Assembly (NCBI GenBank): GCA_046296195.1
Contig: JBKBLR010000008.1
Location: forward strand, 50,094 to 114,093
Source: Amphiplicatus sp046296195
GTDB lineage: Bacteria > Pseudomonadota > Alphaproteobacteria > Caulobacterales > Parvularculaceae
Reading direction: 5' to 3'
Length of the DNA: 64,000 bases
The first letter of the stretch is position 1; each line of letters opens with the position of its first letter. The position numbers and the translations under genes are program-made. Of this stretch, positions 43,907 to 52,433 are shown piece by piece. The notes under the pieces are model-generated. The model was not told the origin of the DNA, ran no database searches, and saw only the letters and a program-made list of their open reading frames with translations.

Positions 43907-45598
43907 TCAGACGCCGTCCATCCGGCGAAAAACCCACTTGACGACGATATCCGCGGCGCAACCGCCTTCCAAGCCGCCGGCGACCGATGGCGAAATGACA
44001 ATTTGTTCAGTCGCCTGCGGCGCGCCGCCGGCGCCGCAATAGACGCTTTTTTCGAGCGCGACTGCGTCGGAATTTGTGCGAAACTTCCACCCCTCCTTGT
44101 TTGGAAGCGCAAGAATGACGCTGCGACCGTCGCGGGCGAGCGAGGCGCGCACGCCAGGATGCAGATGGAAGCGGAGTTTCCAGGCGCCGCCGATCGCTGG
44201 AACGGTCCTCGACAGCCGATCCTCCCCGCGCAGATCGTCACCGCGCGCGGAAAGATAAAATCGTCGCAAATGCGTGAGCCCGCCGGCGCTTGCATGCGAC
44301 ATCCCTTCGCCATGGAAGGAACGCTCAATCTCGAGAAGATGGCCGCGCTGCTCTTCGGCGCGCCGATGCGTGATGACGGCGCCGTTGAACAGGTTTCCGC
44401 CGACCGCTGGCGGGTCGACTGAGACGGTGGAATGAGCGGCCGCGAGCCGCAGAGCGCTCGACCACTCATTGTCGAGGCGCTCGCCCGATCCGCAATTGAC
44501 GACAATCCGGCTTCTCCCCGAGGAGAAATGGAACGAGGCGCCGCTCTGATAGGAATTCGGCGCAATCGCGCCGCCGCGCGCAGCGCCGACATCGGCGATC
44601 AGCACGCCGCGCGCCGCTTCGAGCCGCTGGAAACCGGAATGACGCGCAAAGCCCGCCGGCTCGACGTCCTGTTCGACAGATTGAAGCACCGCAGCAAGGG
44701 CGCCGCCATCATCTTCATGCCCGCCGTTGAAGACCGCAAGCCGGCCGTCGCCGGAGCGGAACAGCTGGGCGTGCGCCGCCGCACGCCCGACAACATGTTT
44801 GAGGAACGCCGGCGGCGTCAGGCGTTGCACCTCCAGCGCCTTCACGACCATCTGAAGGCGCACCACGAGTTCGAGCTGCCTTGAGGGATTACGGCTGATA
44901 TGGCCGCCGTCCGGCCGGATTTGCAGGCGAAGCTCCCGCCGCAGGAGTTCAAGGCCCTTCTCGCTCGCCGCTTCGCAGCCCGGCAGCGACAGCGCGGCGA
45001 CCGTGAGCGCCGTCGCCGTCATCAGCCGTTCATAGGCCGACCCGGCGCGATGGCCCGACCGCGCCAGATGGCGGGTCTGGCGCGCCATCGACGACAGGAC
45101 CCGGCTGCGCCACATCGCGTCGCCGGCCGCCAGCACGAGATGACCGTGACAGCACAGGTGAATAAGTCGCTCGCCCGTGGTGTGCGGCGCCCAGCCGTCC
45201 GGGGACCAGCGCTCATGGGCGTCGAACCACGCGCGGGCGAGACGCATGGCGGGCTCCTTCGCCTTGACGCCGAAGCGGGCGAGATGACGAAGCCAGAGAA
45301 ATTCGTGCATGAAATCATGCAGCGGTCCCTGACGGCCGGCGAGATCCCAGAGCCGTTCGAGTTCGCCATAGCAATCGATCGACGCCGCTCCGATGGAAAG
45401 CCGCCCGCGCAGGATCGCGTCGCCAAGCTGCGCATCGGGTTCATAAGGGTCAATCGGCTGATGGCTAAGGCGGTCAGGCGCCGGTCCGTCGAGTTGGGCC
45501 TGATAAAAGGGGCTTTCCCCCCACGCCCGCGAAAACCGGTCGATGACGTCGCCCGCGAGCGCCCGGTCGACTTGTTTATTTCGCGCTGATTGAGCCAC
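43907..45598 (-). CDS. Heparinase II/III family protein
   Basis: 563 residues. An alpha-helical toroid half (~1-290; HDFMHEFLWLRHLARFG, RPDGGHISRNPSRQLELVV) is followed by the beta-sandwich C-terminal half (~300-563; FNGGHED, SYQSGASFHFSSGRSRIVVNCG, AAHSTVSVDP). The family are polysaccharide lyases; in alphaproteobacteria this conserved cytosolic-looking member near purH has no proven substrate. No signal peptide is seen. It starts with GTG, sharing one base with the rpe stop (TAGTG), and is probably co-transcribed with rpe. The CapD-type gene begins 25 bases after it. Confidence 0.88.
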   Translation of the reverse strand: MAQSARNKQVDRALAGDVIDRFSRAWGESPFYQAQLDGPAPDRLSHQPIDPYEPDAQLGDAILRGRLSIGAASIDCYGELERLWDLAGRQGPLHDFMHEFLWLRHLARFGVKAKEPAMRLARAWFDAHERWSPDGWAPHTTGERLIHLCCHGHLVLAAGDAMWRSRVLSSMARQTRHLARSGHRAGSAYERLMTATALTVAALSLPGCEAASEKGLELLRRELRLQIRPDGGHISRNPSRQLELVVRLQMVVKALEVQRLTPPAFLKHVVGRAAAHAQLFRSGDGRLAVFNGGHEDDGGALAAVLQSVEQDVEPAGFARHSGFQRLEAARGVLIADVGAARGGAIAPNSYQSGASFHFSSGRSRIVVNCGSGERLDNEWSSALRLAAAHSTVSVDPPAVGGNLFNGAVITHRRAEEQRGHLLEIERSFHGEGMSHASAGGLTHLRRFYLSARGDDLRGEDRLSRTVPAIGGAWKLRFHLHPGVRASLARDGRSVILALPNKEGWKFRTNSDAVALEKSVYCGAGGAPQATEQIVISPSVAGGLEGGCAADIVVKWVFRRMDGV

Positions 45599-46263
45599 TA
45601 GCTTCGCCCGTTTCGCAGCGCGGCGATGGTCGCCGCGTAATTGGCCGCATCGCCCTTGAAGACGGCCGAGCCCGCGACGAGCACGTCGGCGCCGGCGGCG
45701 ATGACGGCGGGCGCCGTCTCGGCGTTCACGCCGCCGTCCACCTCAAGCATGACGGACCGGCCTGACTTGTCAATCAGTGTACGGATGGCTTTGATCTTCT
45801 CGAGCTGGGAGGGAATGAAGGTCTGGCCGCCGAACCCCGGATTGACGCTCATGACGAGGACGAGGTCGACATCGCCGATGACAGGCTCGATCATCGCCAC
45901 CGGCGTCGCCGGATTGAGCGCGACGCCGGGCTTTGCGCCCGCGCGCCGGATCGCCTGCAGGGTCCTGTGAAGATGCGGCCCCGCCTCCGGGTGGACGGTG
46001 AGGATGTCGGCGCCGGCCTTTACGAAATCGTCGATGAAGCCGTCGACGGGCGAGATCATCAAATGCACGTCGAAGGGAATCGTTGCGTGCGTGCGAATCG
46101 CCTTGATGACGGCCGGGCCGATCGTCAGGTTCGGCACGAAGTGCCCGTCCATGACATCGACATGAATGAAATCCGCGCCGGCGGCGGCGACCGCCGCGAC
46201 CTCTTCGCCAAGACGAGCGAAATCAGCCGAAAGAATGGAGGGCGCAATGCGGACGGGACGCAT
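45598..46263 (-). CDS. rpe: Ribulose-phosphate 3-epimerase
   Basis: 221 residues, the full TIM-barrel length. IAPSILSADFARLGEE, the metal/acid-base region HVDVMDGHFVPNLTIGP, HLMI, VLVMSVNPGFGGQTF and EVDGGVN are all present. It interconverts ribulose-5-phosphate and xylulose-5-phosphate in the pentose phosphate pathway, upstream of the PRPP made by Prs (61411). The gene has a 258-base upstream interval containing a hairpin and a CtrA-like site, and overlaps the heparinase-like gene by one base. Confidence 0.96.
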   Translation of the reverse strand: MRPVRIAPSILSADFARLGEEVAAVAAAGADFIHVDVMDGHFVPNLTIGPAVIKAIRTHATIPFDVHLMISPVDGFIDDFVKAGADILTVHPEAGPHLHRTLQAIRRAGAKPGVALNPATPVAMIEPVIGDVDLVLVMSVNPGFGGQTFIPSQLEKIKAIRTLIDKSGRSVMLEVDGGVNAETAPAVIAAGADVLVAGSAVFKGDAANYAATIAALRNGRS

Positions 46264-46349
46264 CCAGTCTGCCTATCTTGATGCGCGCAAAACGCGCAAC
46301 ACGATCACCGTCTTTCGCGTGAAAATTCGCAATCCGCCCGAAAATGAAA

Positions 46350-46393
46350 CCGCCCGGTCGGAACGTGCGGGGGAGGACGCGTCGACCGGGCGG
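46350..46393 (-). terminator. Strong hairpin with U-rich tail on the minus strand
   Basis: CCGCCCGGTCG (46350-46360) and CGACCGGGCGG (46383-46393) form a perfect 11-bp stem with a 22-base loop. On the minus strand the stem is followed at once by TTTCATTTTC, as in an intrinsic terminator. It lies about 130 bases past the small exported-protein gene and 87 bases before rpe, so it would end a transcript from upstream and separate it from rpe. The long loop lowers confidence. Confidence 0.45.
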
Positions 46394-46510
46394 CTTCGGG
46401 GGTGCAGGGTCGTCAGGGGCCGCTTAAGCGATGGTTTGTTATTGCAGCCCAATGGGGCGGAATTGAGGCGCTTTTCGCCTTAACTCACTTTAATGCGTTG
46501 ATTTAGCTGG

Positions 46511-46525
46511 TTAATTATCAGTTAA
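46511..46525. promoter_or_regulatory. CtrA-like site, exact TTAA-N7-TTAA
   Basis: TTAA (46511-46514), seven bases, TTAA (46522-46525), matching the CtrA consensus spacing exactly, in an AT-rich island unlike the surrounding GC-rich DNA. Two more TTAA tetramers lie at 46480 and 46490. The site overlaps the stop of the small exported-protein gene and is about 250 bases upstream of rpe; on the minus strand ATTAAAG about 20 bases downstream might serve as a -10 region. Confidence 0.45.
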
Positions 46526-47013
46526 CGGCGCTCAAGAGCGCGTCCGATCCGGCGAACGCCGAGGAAGCCGGCGGCCGCCAGCGCGCCGCCAGCGATCATC
46601 CCCGCCAGCCATTCGACGTCGTAAATCCCGACGCCGGCCAGCGCGAAGAGAGACAGCCCGAGGACCAAGAGCATTGACCGGACCGGGCGTTTCACCGCCT
46701 CGCCCACATACCGCACGGCGACCACCGGGGCGGCAGCCGCCGTCTTGCCGGCTGCGGCGAGGGCGGCCCCCATCCGCGACCAGCCAAAAAGCCGAATGAG
46801 GCCGGCGAGCGCTGCAGCGATCGCTCCGCCGGCGAGCCAGTGCTTGACCGCAATCACGGGCGCGCGCGCCTCCGGTTGCGCCTGATCGAAGTCGGCGGCG
46901 TGTTCAATCGGGGCGATCGCGACGGGCGCCGTCGGCGGCGCAGCGCTGGCGTTGACCGCGACCAAGGACGCCGCCGCCAGAAGGATCGATTTGAGGGCGT
47001 GAGGTCGGACCAT
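46522..47013 (-). CDS. Small exported or membrane protein, unknown function
   Basis: 163 residues from ATG 47011-47013, which has AAAGG 7-8 bases upstream. A signal peptide (MVRPHALKSILLAAASLVAVNASA) precedes a short polar stretch and then three hydrophobic segments (LAGGAIAAALAGLIRLFGW; SMLLVLGLSLFALAGVGIY; LAGMIAGGALAAAGFLGV) with basic residues between and at the end (RRIGRALERR). No family recognised. It lies 60 bases after the folD stop on the same strand and could be the last gene of the yggT-folD transcript. Confidence 0.65.
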   Translation of the reverse strand: MVRPHALKSILLAAASLVAVNASAAPPTAPVAIAPIEHAADFDQAQPEARAPVIAVKHWLAGGAIAAALAGLIRLFGWSRMGAALAAAGKTAAAAPVVAVRYVGEAVKRPVRSMLLVLGLSLFALAGVGIYDVEWLAGMIAGGALAAAGFLGVRRIGRALERR

Positions 47014-47073
47014 GATGCACCTTTCCAATCGTCGATATGGGAAGGCGACGGCTCGTCCGCAACGAGCAGGCGA

Positions 47074-47940
47074 CTAAGCGGGGTCAGGCGACCCACGCCG
47101 CCGTCCTGCCGCCAGAAGGGTGTTGCGCAGCAGGCAGGCGATGGTCATCGGGCCGACGCCGCCCGGCACCGGCGTGATCGCGCGCGCACGGGCTTTCGCT
47201 GGAGCGAACTCCACATCCCCGACAAGCCGGTCGCCGATCCGGTTGATGCCGACATCGATGACGACGGCGCCGGGTTTCACCCAGTCGCCCTTCACGAGCC
47301 CTGCCCGTCCGACGGCCGCGCACAGGATGTCGGCGCTGCGGCATGCATCCGCAAGATCGGTCGTTTTCGAATGCGCGACCGTCACCGTGCAGTTTTCGGC
47401 GAGCAGCATGAGCGCGAGCGGCTTGCCGACGAGAATCGACCGGCCGACGACGACGGCGTGAAGCCCGGCGATTTGCGGCAGAATGGTCTTGATCAACATC
47501 ACCGAGCCGCGCGGCGTGCAAGGCTCGAGCCCGCGCTTGCCGAGCAAGAGGCGGCCGGCATTCGTTTCGGTGAGGCCGTCGACGTCCTTGTCCGGATCGA
47601 TCTCGTTGATGACGAGCGCAGCGTCGATGTGCGCCGGCAGCGGCATCTGGACGAGGATGCCGTCGACAGAGTCGTCCGCATTCAGCCGGCGCACCAGGCT
47701 GATGACCGCGCTTTCCGGCGCCTCGGCCGGAAGCCGGTGCTCGAAGGAGCGCATGCCGGCCTTTCGCGCTGCGATCCCTTTGTTGCGCACATAAATCTCG
47801 CTCGCCGGATCGTCGCCGACGAGCACCACCGCCAGTCCCGGCGCCGGCGCCCCGCGCTCGCGCAAGGCGGCGACGCCGGCGGCGGTCCTGTCCCGCAGGG
47901 CGGCGGCGATCGCCTTGCCGTCGATGATCGTAGCCGTCAC
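47074..47940 (-). CDS. folD: Methylenetetrahydrofolate dehydrogenase / methenyl-THF cyclohydrolase
   Basis: 288 residues. VGDDPASEIYVRNKGIAARKAG holds the catalytic YxxxK, GILVQMPLPAHID and PCTPRG follow, and VVGRSILVGKPLALMLL plus TPVPGGVGPMTIACLL form the NADP-binding part. It interconverts methylene-, methenyl- and 10-formyl-THF, supplying PurH. It starts with GTG, overlapping the DUF167 stop as GTGA (47937-47940), so translation is probably coupled to the yggT-DUF167 pair, a common alphaproteobacterial arrangement. Confidence 0.96.
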   Translation of the reverse strand: MTATIIDGKAIAAALRDRTAAGVAALRERGAPAPGLAVVLVGDDPASEIYVRNKGIAARKAGMRSFEHRLPAEAPESAVISLVRRLNADDSVDGILVQMPLPAHIDAALVINEIDPDKDVDGLTETNAGRLLLGKRGLEPCTPRGSVMLIKTILPQIAGLHAVVVGRSILVGKPLALMLLAENCTVTVAHSKTTDLADACRSADILCAAVGRAGLVKGDWVKPGAVVIDVGINRIGDRLVGDVEFAPAKARARAITPVPGGVGPMTIACLLRNTLLAAGRRRGSPDPA

Positions 47941-48236
47941 GGTCCAGCCTTCGTCAGATCGTCAAGTCGCGCGGCGAACGCCGCGGCGTCGTCGGTCTCG
48001 ACCCGCAGCGTCTTGAGGCGCGATTTTTCGCCCGCGGTAACGGCTATGGCGGATTTCGGCAAGCCGAAGGCTTCCGCGACGGCGGCGCAGACCGCCCGGT
48101 TGGCCTTGCCGTCTTCCGGCGGCGCGGCGACGCGGACGACGAGGCGCAAGGTTCCCTTTTCATCCGTCCACGACCCGCCGATGGCGTTGCGCTTTGCGCC
48201 CGGTGAAACGCGGACGTGCAGCGGAACGGCCGTCAC
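47937..48236 (-). CDS. yggU: DUF167 (YggU) family protein
   Basis: 99 residues. VRVSPGAKRNAIGG near the start, then APPEDGKANRAVCAAVAEAFGLPKSAIAVTAGEKSRLKTLRV is the conserved YggU block. The fold is known for the family but its function is not. The GTG start at 48234-48236 overlaps the yggT stop as GTGA, and its own stop overlaps the folD GTG the same way. The frame is open further upstream but that part is the yggT gene in another frame. Confidence 0.9.
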   Translation of the reverse strand: MTAVPLHVRVSPGAKRNAIGGSWTDEKGTLRLVVRVAAPPEDGKANRAVCAAVAEAFGLPKSAIAVTAGEKSRLKTLRVETDDAAAFAARLDDLTKAGP

Positions 48237-48523
48237 ATCAGGGGACGGAGCACGTAATTGTTGACGCCAATTTGCAGGGCGTTGATGCCGAGAATGAGGA
48301 TGATCGGCGAAATGTCGATGCCGCCGAGGTTCGGCAGCATATTGCGGATCGGGCGCAGTAAGGGTTCGGTGAGCCCCGTGCAGGTCCGCCAGATGGCGTC
48401 GACAAGCTGGTTGTGCCGGTTGATGACATTGAAGGCGATCAGCCAGCTCATGATGACCGAAACGATCAGCACGAAGACATAGAGCTGGATGACGGCGTTG
48501 AAGAGATAAGAGATGACCAGCAT
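48233..48523 (-). CDS. yggT: YggT family membrane protein
   Basis: 96 residues with two long hydrophobic regions: residues ~5-28 (YLFNAVIQLYVFVLIVSVIM) and ~68-90 (ISPIILILGINALQIGVNNY), joined by the conserved CTGLTEPLLRPIRNMLPNLGGIDISP. The family is found from bacteria to plastids and is linked loosely to osmotic tolerance, division or membrane organisation. ATG at 48521-48523 follows GAGGCGGAG. It leads a coupled series with DUF167 and folD. Confidence 0.9.
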   Translation of the reverse strand: MLVISYLFNAVIQLYVFVLIVSVIMSWLIAFNVINRHNQLVDAIWRTCTGLTEPLLRPIRNMLPNLGGIDISPIILILGINALQIGVNNYVLRPLM

Positions 48524-48600
48524 GCGCTCCGCCTCGGCCCTGGTTCCCGGGCCCCTGTCGCGCCATTTATGGCGCGTTGCGCCGGCGCGCAACCAAGGCG

Positions 48601-48999
48601 CTATCCCTCGCCGGCCTTTGCCCTTGAGCACAGGACCGGCGTCGCGAGGCCGCCAGCGCGCACGAATCCGACGCCCTCCCGCGCCACGATCATGAGCGTC
48701 ACGTCGGCTTTCTCGCCGTCCGGCGAAGACGAAAAGGCAAAGCCGTCGCCGGCCCACAGCCAGCGCCCGCCGGCCCGCGCTACCTTGGCCCTTCCGGTCC
48801 AGCATCCCGAATAAGCGCAGATCGATAGGTCCCCATCGGCTTTTGCCGAGATGTCCATCGGCGTGAACTCGTCGGGCCTGGTGGCGGCGCAGCCATCGGC
48901 GGCGCACCAGACCTCGACCTGATTCCGGCATCGCCAGGCGTCGGGCGGCAGGCCTTCACGGGAAGCGCCGAGCAAGGCGGCGACCAACAAATCGAGCAT
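48601..48999 (-). CDS. Hypothetical protein, cysteine-containing
   Basis: 132 residues if started at ATG 48997-48999 (MLDLLVAALLGASREGLP). It has six or seven cysteines, including the closely placed CAADGCAA and CAYSGCWTG, and beta-rich sequence such as GGRWLWAGDGFAFSSSPDG. The hydrophobic N-terminus is short and may be a weak signal peptide, which would suit disulfide formation outside the cytoplasm. No family recognised. The frame is open upstream to 49086, but that extension reaches into the tRNA promoter region. It lies 77 bases before yggT. Confidence 0.55.
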   Translation of the reverse strand: MLDLLVAALLGASREGLPPDAWRCRNQVEVWCAADGCAATRPDEFTPMDISAKADGDLSICAYSGCWTGRAKVARAGGRWLWAGDGFAFSSSPDGEKADVTLMIVAREGVGFVRAGGLATPVLCSRAKAGEG

Positions 49000-49045
49000 G
49001 GAATCGGCTCTCTCGAAGGCGTCGGCGGCGAGCATCGCCTTACAA

Positions 49046-49074
49046 TTGACAGCGCGCAAGTCGGGTCCTAGAGG
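49046..49074 (+). promoter_or_regulatory. Promoter of the tRNA-Ala gene
   Basis: A perfect -35 TTGACA (49046-49051) and TAGAGG (49069-49074) are separated by 17 bases. Transcription would start near 49081, about 35 bases before the mature 5' end of the tRNA, leaving a short leader for RNase P to remove. The best-matched -35 I found in the window. Confidence 0.6.
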
Positions 49075-49115
49075 AGCCGCTCCCACTCACCTGCCGGCCG
49101 CTCAAACGGCTGCAA

Positions 49116-49191
49116 GGGGCTGTAGCTCAGATGGGAGAGCGCCTCGTTCGCAATGAGGAGGTCAGGGGTTCGATTCCCCTCAGCTCCACCA
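49116..49191 (+). tRNA. tRNA-Ala (anticodon CGC)
   Basis: 76 bases with encoded CCA. Acceptor GGGGCTG pairs with CAGCTCC, including the G3:U70 wobble that is the identity signal for alanyl-tRNA synthetase; D arm GCTC...GAGC; anticodon stem CCTCG/TGAGG with loop TTCGCAA, so anticodon CGC reading GCG; T arm with GGTTCGATTCC; discriminator A73. GCG is a frequent Ala codon in this GC-rich genome. It stands alone, with its own promoter and a downstream terminator. Confidence 0.97.
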
Positions 49192-49307
49192 GGGCCCTGC
49201 GGCCTTGGCGGTTGTGACGCTTGCGGCCGCACAAGCCCGACCGTGCCCGTCAGTCAGCCCGGCGACCTCACCAGGCGCCCTCAATGCTGGACAGAGACTG
49301 CCGCTTC

Positions 49308-49335
49308 GCGGGAAACTGAGGCGTTTCCCGCTTTT
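49308..49335 (+). terminator. Intrinsic terminator after tRNA-Ala
   Basis: GCGGGAAAC (49308-49316) and GTTTCCCGC (49323-49331) form a perfect 9-bp stem with a 6-base loop, followed by TTTT (49332-49335). It lies 117 bases after the tRNA and 18 bases before the aldehyde dehydrogenase ATG, so it should separate the tRNA transcript from that gene. Confidence 0.7.
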
Positions 49336-49352
49336 CCGAGAGGAGGCCCCCG

Positions 49353-50786
49353 ATGGCCGACACCGCCCGCTCGCTTGATTCATCCAACGCCGAGATCGAA
49401 CGCGTTTTCACCCTGCAGCATCAGGCCTTCGCAAACGAGCCTTATCCCTCGATGGAGACCCGGCGCGCCCGGCTCGACGCGCTTATCCGACTTGTCGAGG
49501 CGAATGAAGATCGCATCATCAAGGCCGTCAATGACGATTTCTCCTGCCGCTCCCGGCATGAGACGCTCGTTGCAGAAGTGATCGTCAGCGTTTCCGCTGC
49601 GAAAATGGCGCAAGCCCATCTCGCGAAATGGATGCGTCCGCGCGCCGTTGCAACGCCGCTCCACATGAAACCTGGGAGGAGCCGGCTTGAACCGCAGCCG
49701 CTCGGCGTCATCGGGATCATCTCGCCTTGGAACTATCCGGTGCAGCTCGCCTTGTCGCCCGCGGCCGCGGCGCTCGCCGCCGGCAACCGCGTGATGCTAA
49801 AGCCGAGCGAACTGACGCCGCGGACGAGCGAGCTCCTCCGCGACATCGTCAGGGGTGAGTTCGATGAGGATCTTTTCGCCGTGCTGACGGGCGGCGTCGA
49901 CGTCGGACAGGCCTTCGCTTCCGTGCCGTTCGACCATCTGCTTTACACGGGATCAACGAGCGTCGGGCAAAAAGTCTATATGGCGGCGGCGAAGAACCTG
50001 ACGCCGGTGACGCTCGAACTCGGCGGCAAGTCGCCCGCGATCATCGACGAAAGCGCCGATGTCGCGGCGGCGGCGCTGTCGATCGCGCACGGCAAATCCT
50101 TCAACGCCGGCCAGACCTGCGTCGCGCCCGATTATGTCCTGACGCCGCAGTCAAAGCTCGAGGCGACGGTCGAGGCGATCGCCGCCTCCGTGCGCAGGCT
50201 CTATCCCGAAATCGGCGCCACCGCGGATTACACGGCGATCATTTCGCCGCGGCATTTCGCGCGTCTTAAGGCGATGGTCGCCGAGGCGAAGGACGCAGGC
50301 GCGCGCGTCCTCGAAGTCGGCTCGGCGAACGCGCTCGACCCGCAACGGAAAATCCCTTTCACCATCGTCGTCGATCCGCCTGAGGACATCGCGCTGATGA
50401 AGGAGGAGATTTTCGGGCCGGTGCTGCCGGTGCTCGGCGTGTCGGGCCGCGACGACGCGATCGCACGGGTCAATGCGGGCGACCGTCCGCTCGCGCTCTA
50501 CTGGTTCGGGACCGACGAAGCAGCGCGCGACGCCGCCCTCCGGCGCACGATTTCAGGCGGCGTCACGGTCAATGACACGCTCTGGCACGTCGCGCAGGAG
50601 AACCTCCCCTTCGGCGGCGTCGGCAAGAGCGGCATCGGCGGCTATCACGGCGAAAAAGGCTTTGAGACGTTCTCGCACATGAAGCCCGTCTTCTATCAGA
50701 GCAAATTCGCCTCGAACAAAATGCTCTATCCGCCGTTCTCGGAGAAAACCGACAAGCTTCTCGCCATGGTGCGGAAGATCATCTGA
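49353..50786 (+). CDS. Coniferyl-aldehyde-dehydrogenase-type NAD(P)-dependent aldehyde dehydrogenase
   Basis: 477 residues. ALDH features: SPWNYPVQLALSP, Glu222 in LELGGKSPAI, catalytic Cys256 in NAGQTCVAPDY, EEIFGPVLPV and LPFGGVGKSGIGGYHG. The short ALDH3-like form with KPSELTPRTSELL and a C-terminal hydrophobic tail matches the coniferyl aldehyde dehydrogenase group; family names overstate specificity, and fatty or aromatic aldehydes are equally likely. GAGGAGG lies just before ATG. A GMC oxidoreductase gene follows 33 bases later, so an alcohol-to-aldehyde-to-acid route is plausible. Confidence 0.9.
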   Translation: MADTARSLDSSNAEIERVFTLQHQAFANEPYPSMETRRARLDALIRLVEANEDRIIKAVNDDFSCRSRHETLVAEVIVSVSAAKMAQAHLAKWMRPRAVATPLHMKPGRSRLEPQPLGVIGIISPWNYPVQLALSPAAAALAAGNRVMLKPSELTPRTSELLRDIVRGEFDEDLFAVLTGGVDVGQAFASVPFDHLLYTGSTSVGQKVYMAAAKNLTPVTLELGGKSPAIIDESADVAAAALSIAHGKSFNAGQTCVAPDYVLTPQSKLEATVEAIAASVRRLYPEIGATADYTAIISPRHFARLKAMVAEAKDAGARVLEVGSANALDPQRKIPFTIVVDPPEDIALMKEEIFGPVLPVLGVSGRDDAIARVNAGDRPLALYWFGTDEAARDAALRRTISGGVTVNDTLWHVAQENLPFGGVGKSGIGGYHGEKGFETFSHMKPVFYQSKFASNKMLYPPFSEKTDKLLAMVRKII

Positions 50787-50819
50787 CGCCCGTCACACAA
50801 GGCGCGCCGCTGCAATTCC

Positions 50820-52433
50820 ATGAATGGTGACATGGCCGGCCTGACAACCCTATCCGCCGAATTCGATTACGTCGTCATCGGCGCCGGCTCGGCCGGCGCG
50901 ACGATCGCGGCGCGGCTTAGCGAAGATCCAAAGGCGACCGTCTGCGTTCTCGAAGCAGGTCCCGAAGACAGAAGCGCGCTTATCCACATGCCGCTCGGCT
51001 TCGCGTTCTTCCCGAACGGCACGATCTACAACTGGGCGTTCGACACGGCGCCGCAGCGTCACCTCAACAACCGCATCTGCTACCAGCCGCGCGGCCGCAC
51101 GCTCGGCGGATCAAGCTCGATCAACGCGATGATCTATATTCGCGGAACCAGGGCCGACTATGACGGCTGGGGGGTGCCCGGCTGGGGCTGGGACGATGTC
51201 CTGCCCTGGTTCAAGCGCGCCGAAGACAATGAGCGCGGGGCCGACGCGCTTCACGGGGCCGGCGGGCCGCTCGGCGTCAGCGATCTTCGCTACAAGAACC
51301 CGCTCTCGGAGGTGTTCCTGCAAGCCGCATCCGAACTCCAGCTTTCAGCGAACCCCGATTTCAACGGCCCCCGGCAGGAAGGCATGGGCTATTATCAGGT
51401 CACGCAGCGCAACGGCCGGCGATGTTCAGCGGCGGCGGCTTATCTTAATCCCTCGCGGTCACGGCCGAACCTTACGGTCGAAACGAATGCGCGCTGCGAA
51501 AAAATCCTGATCGAAAACCGACGGGCGACCGGCGTCAGCTTCCGCAAGGGCCGCGAAACAAGGACGGTCCGGGCGCGCCGGGAGGTGATCCTCGCCGCCG
51601 GCGCGTTCCAGTCCCCGCAGATCCTGATGCTGTCAGGGGTCGGCCCGGCGGCGCATTTGCGCCAGTTCGGCGTCGATGTTCTCGTCGATGCGCCGGATGT
51701 CGGCAAGAACCTCCAGGACCATGTCGATTACACCGTCCTTCGGCGAACCCGCTCGCCGCATCCGATCGGCATGACCCTGCCCTTCATCGCTGGCCTTCCC
51801 GCCGCATTCGGCAAGTTCCGAAAACAGGGACGCGGCCCCCTCACCTCCAACCTCGCCGAAGCGGGCGGTTTCATCCGGACCGAGCCGCACCTTGCAGAGC
51901 CGGACGTGCAGCTTCACTTCCTGCCGACGCTCGTCGACGACCATGGCCGCAAGAAACATTTCGGCGGCGGCTACTCGGCGCATGCCTGCGTCTTGCGCCC
52001 GAAGAGCCGGGGCAAGGTGCGCCTTGCCTCCCCCGATCCGATGGCGGCGCCGGAGATCGACCCGAACTTCCTCAGCGACGAAGATGATCTCCGCCGTCTG
52101 ATGCGCGGCGCGCGGATCATGTTCCGGATCTTCGAGGCGCCGGCCTTTGCGGCCTTCCCGGGCCCCTATCTCTATGAGGGGCCGGATTGCTCTGATGAGG
52201 CCCTGATCGCCGACATCAGGGCGCGCAGCGACACCATTTATCATCCCGTCGGAACGTGCCGGATGGGGACGGATGACCGGTCGGTGCTCGATCCGGCGCT
52301 GCGGGTCAGAGGGATTGAAGGCCTTCGTGTCGCCGACGCATCGATCATGCCGAACCTCATTTCCGGCAACACCAACGCACCGTCGATCATGATCGGAGAA
52401 AAGGCCGCCGCCATCATCCGCGCCGCCGCCTGA
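50820..52433 (+). CDS. GMC-family FAD-dependent oxidoreductase (choline/alcohol dehydrogenase-like)
   Basis: 537 residues. FAD-binding VVIGAGSAGATIAARL at the N-terminus, the GMC signature GRTLGGSSSINAMIYIRG, and the C-terminal YHPVGTCRMG with the catalytic His plus NTNAPSIMIGEKAA. Such enzymes oxidise primary alcohols to aldehydes; the closest-looking relatives are named choline dehydrogenase, but no betB or bet regulator is nearby. With the aldehyde dehydrogenase just upstream it probably oxidises an alcohol to an acid. ATG 50820 or the one four codons later may be the start; neither has a clear ribosome-binding site. Confidence 0.9.
   Translation: MNGDMAGLTTLSAEFDYVVIGAGSAGATIAARLSEDPKATVCVLEAGPEDRSALIHMPLGFAFFPNGTIYNWAFDTAPQRHLNNRICYQPRGRTLGGSSSINAMIYIRGTRADYDGWGVPGWGWDDVLPWFKRAEDNERGADALHGAGGPLGVSDLRYKNPLSEVFLQAASELQLSANPDFNGPRQEGMGYYQVTQRNGRRCSAAAAYLNPSRSRPNLTVETNARCEKILIENRRATGVSFRKGRETRTVRARREVILAAGAFQSPQILMLSGVGPAAHLRQFGVDVLVDAPDVGKNLQDHVDYTVLRRTRSPHPIGMTLPFIAGLPAAFGKFRKQGRGPLTSNLAEAGGFIRTEPHLAEPDVQLHFLPTLVDDHGRKKHFGGGYSAHACVLRPKSRGKVRLASPDPMAAPEIDPNFLSDEDDLRRLMRGARIMFRIFEAPAFAAFPGPYLYEGPDCSDEALIADIRARSDTIYHPVGTCRMGTDDRSVLDPALRVRGIEGLRVADASIMPNLISGNTNAPSIMIGEKAAAIIRAAA

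Noticed and set aside
43882..44592. An upstream extension of the CapD-type gene
   Set aside because: It lies antisense-phase within the heparinase-like gene, and the internal ATG at 43881 has an excellent ribosome-binding site.
46463..46483. An 8-bp hairpin (TTGAGGCG / CGCCTTAA)
   Set aside because: No U-run on either strand and two weak pairs; not enough to call a terminator.
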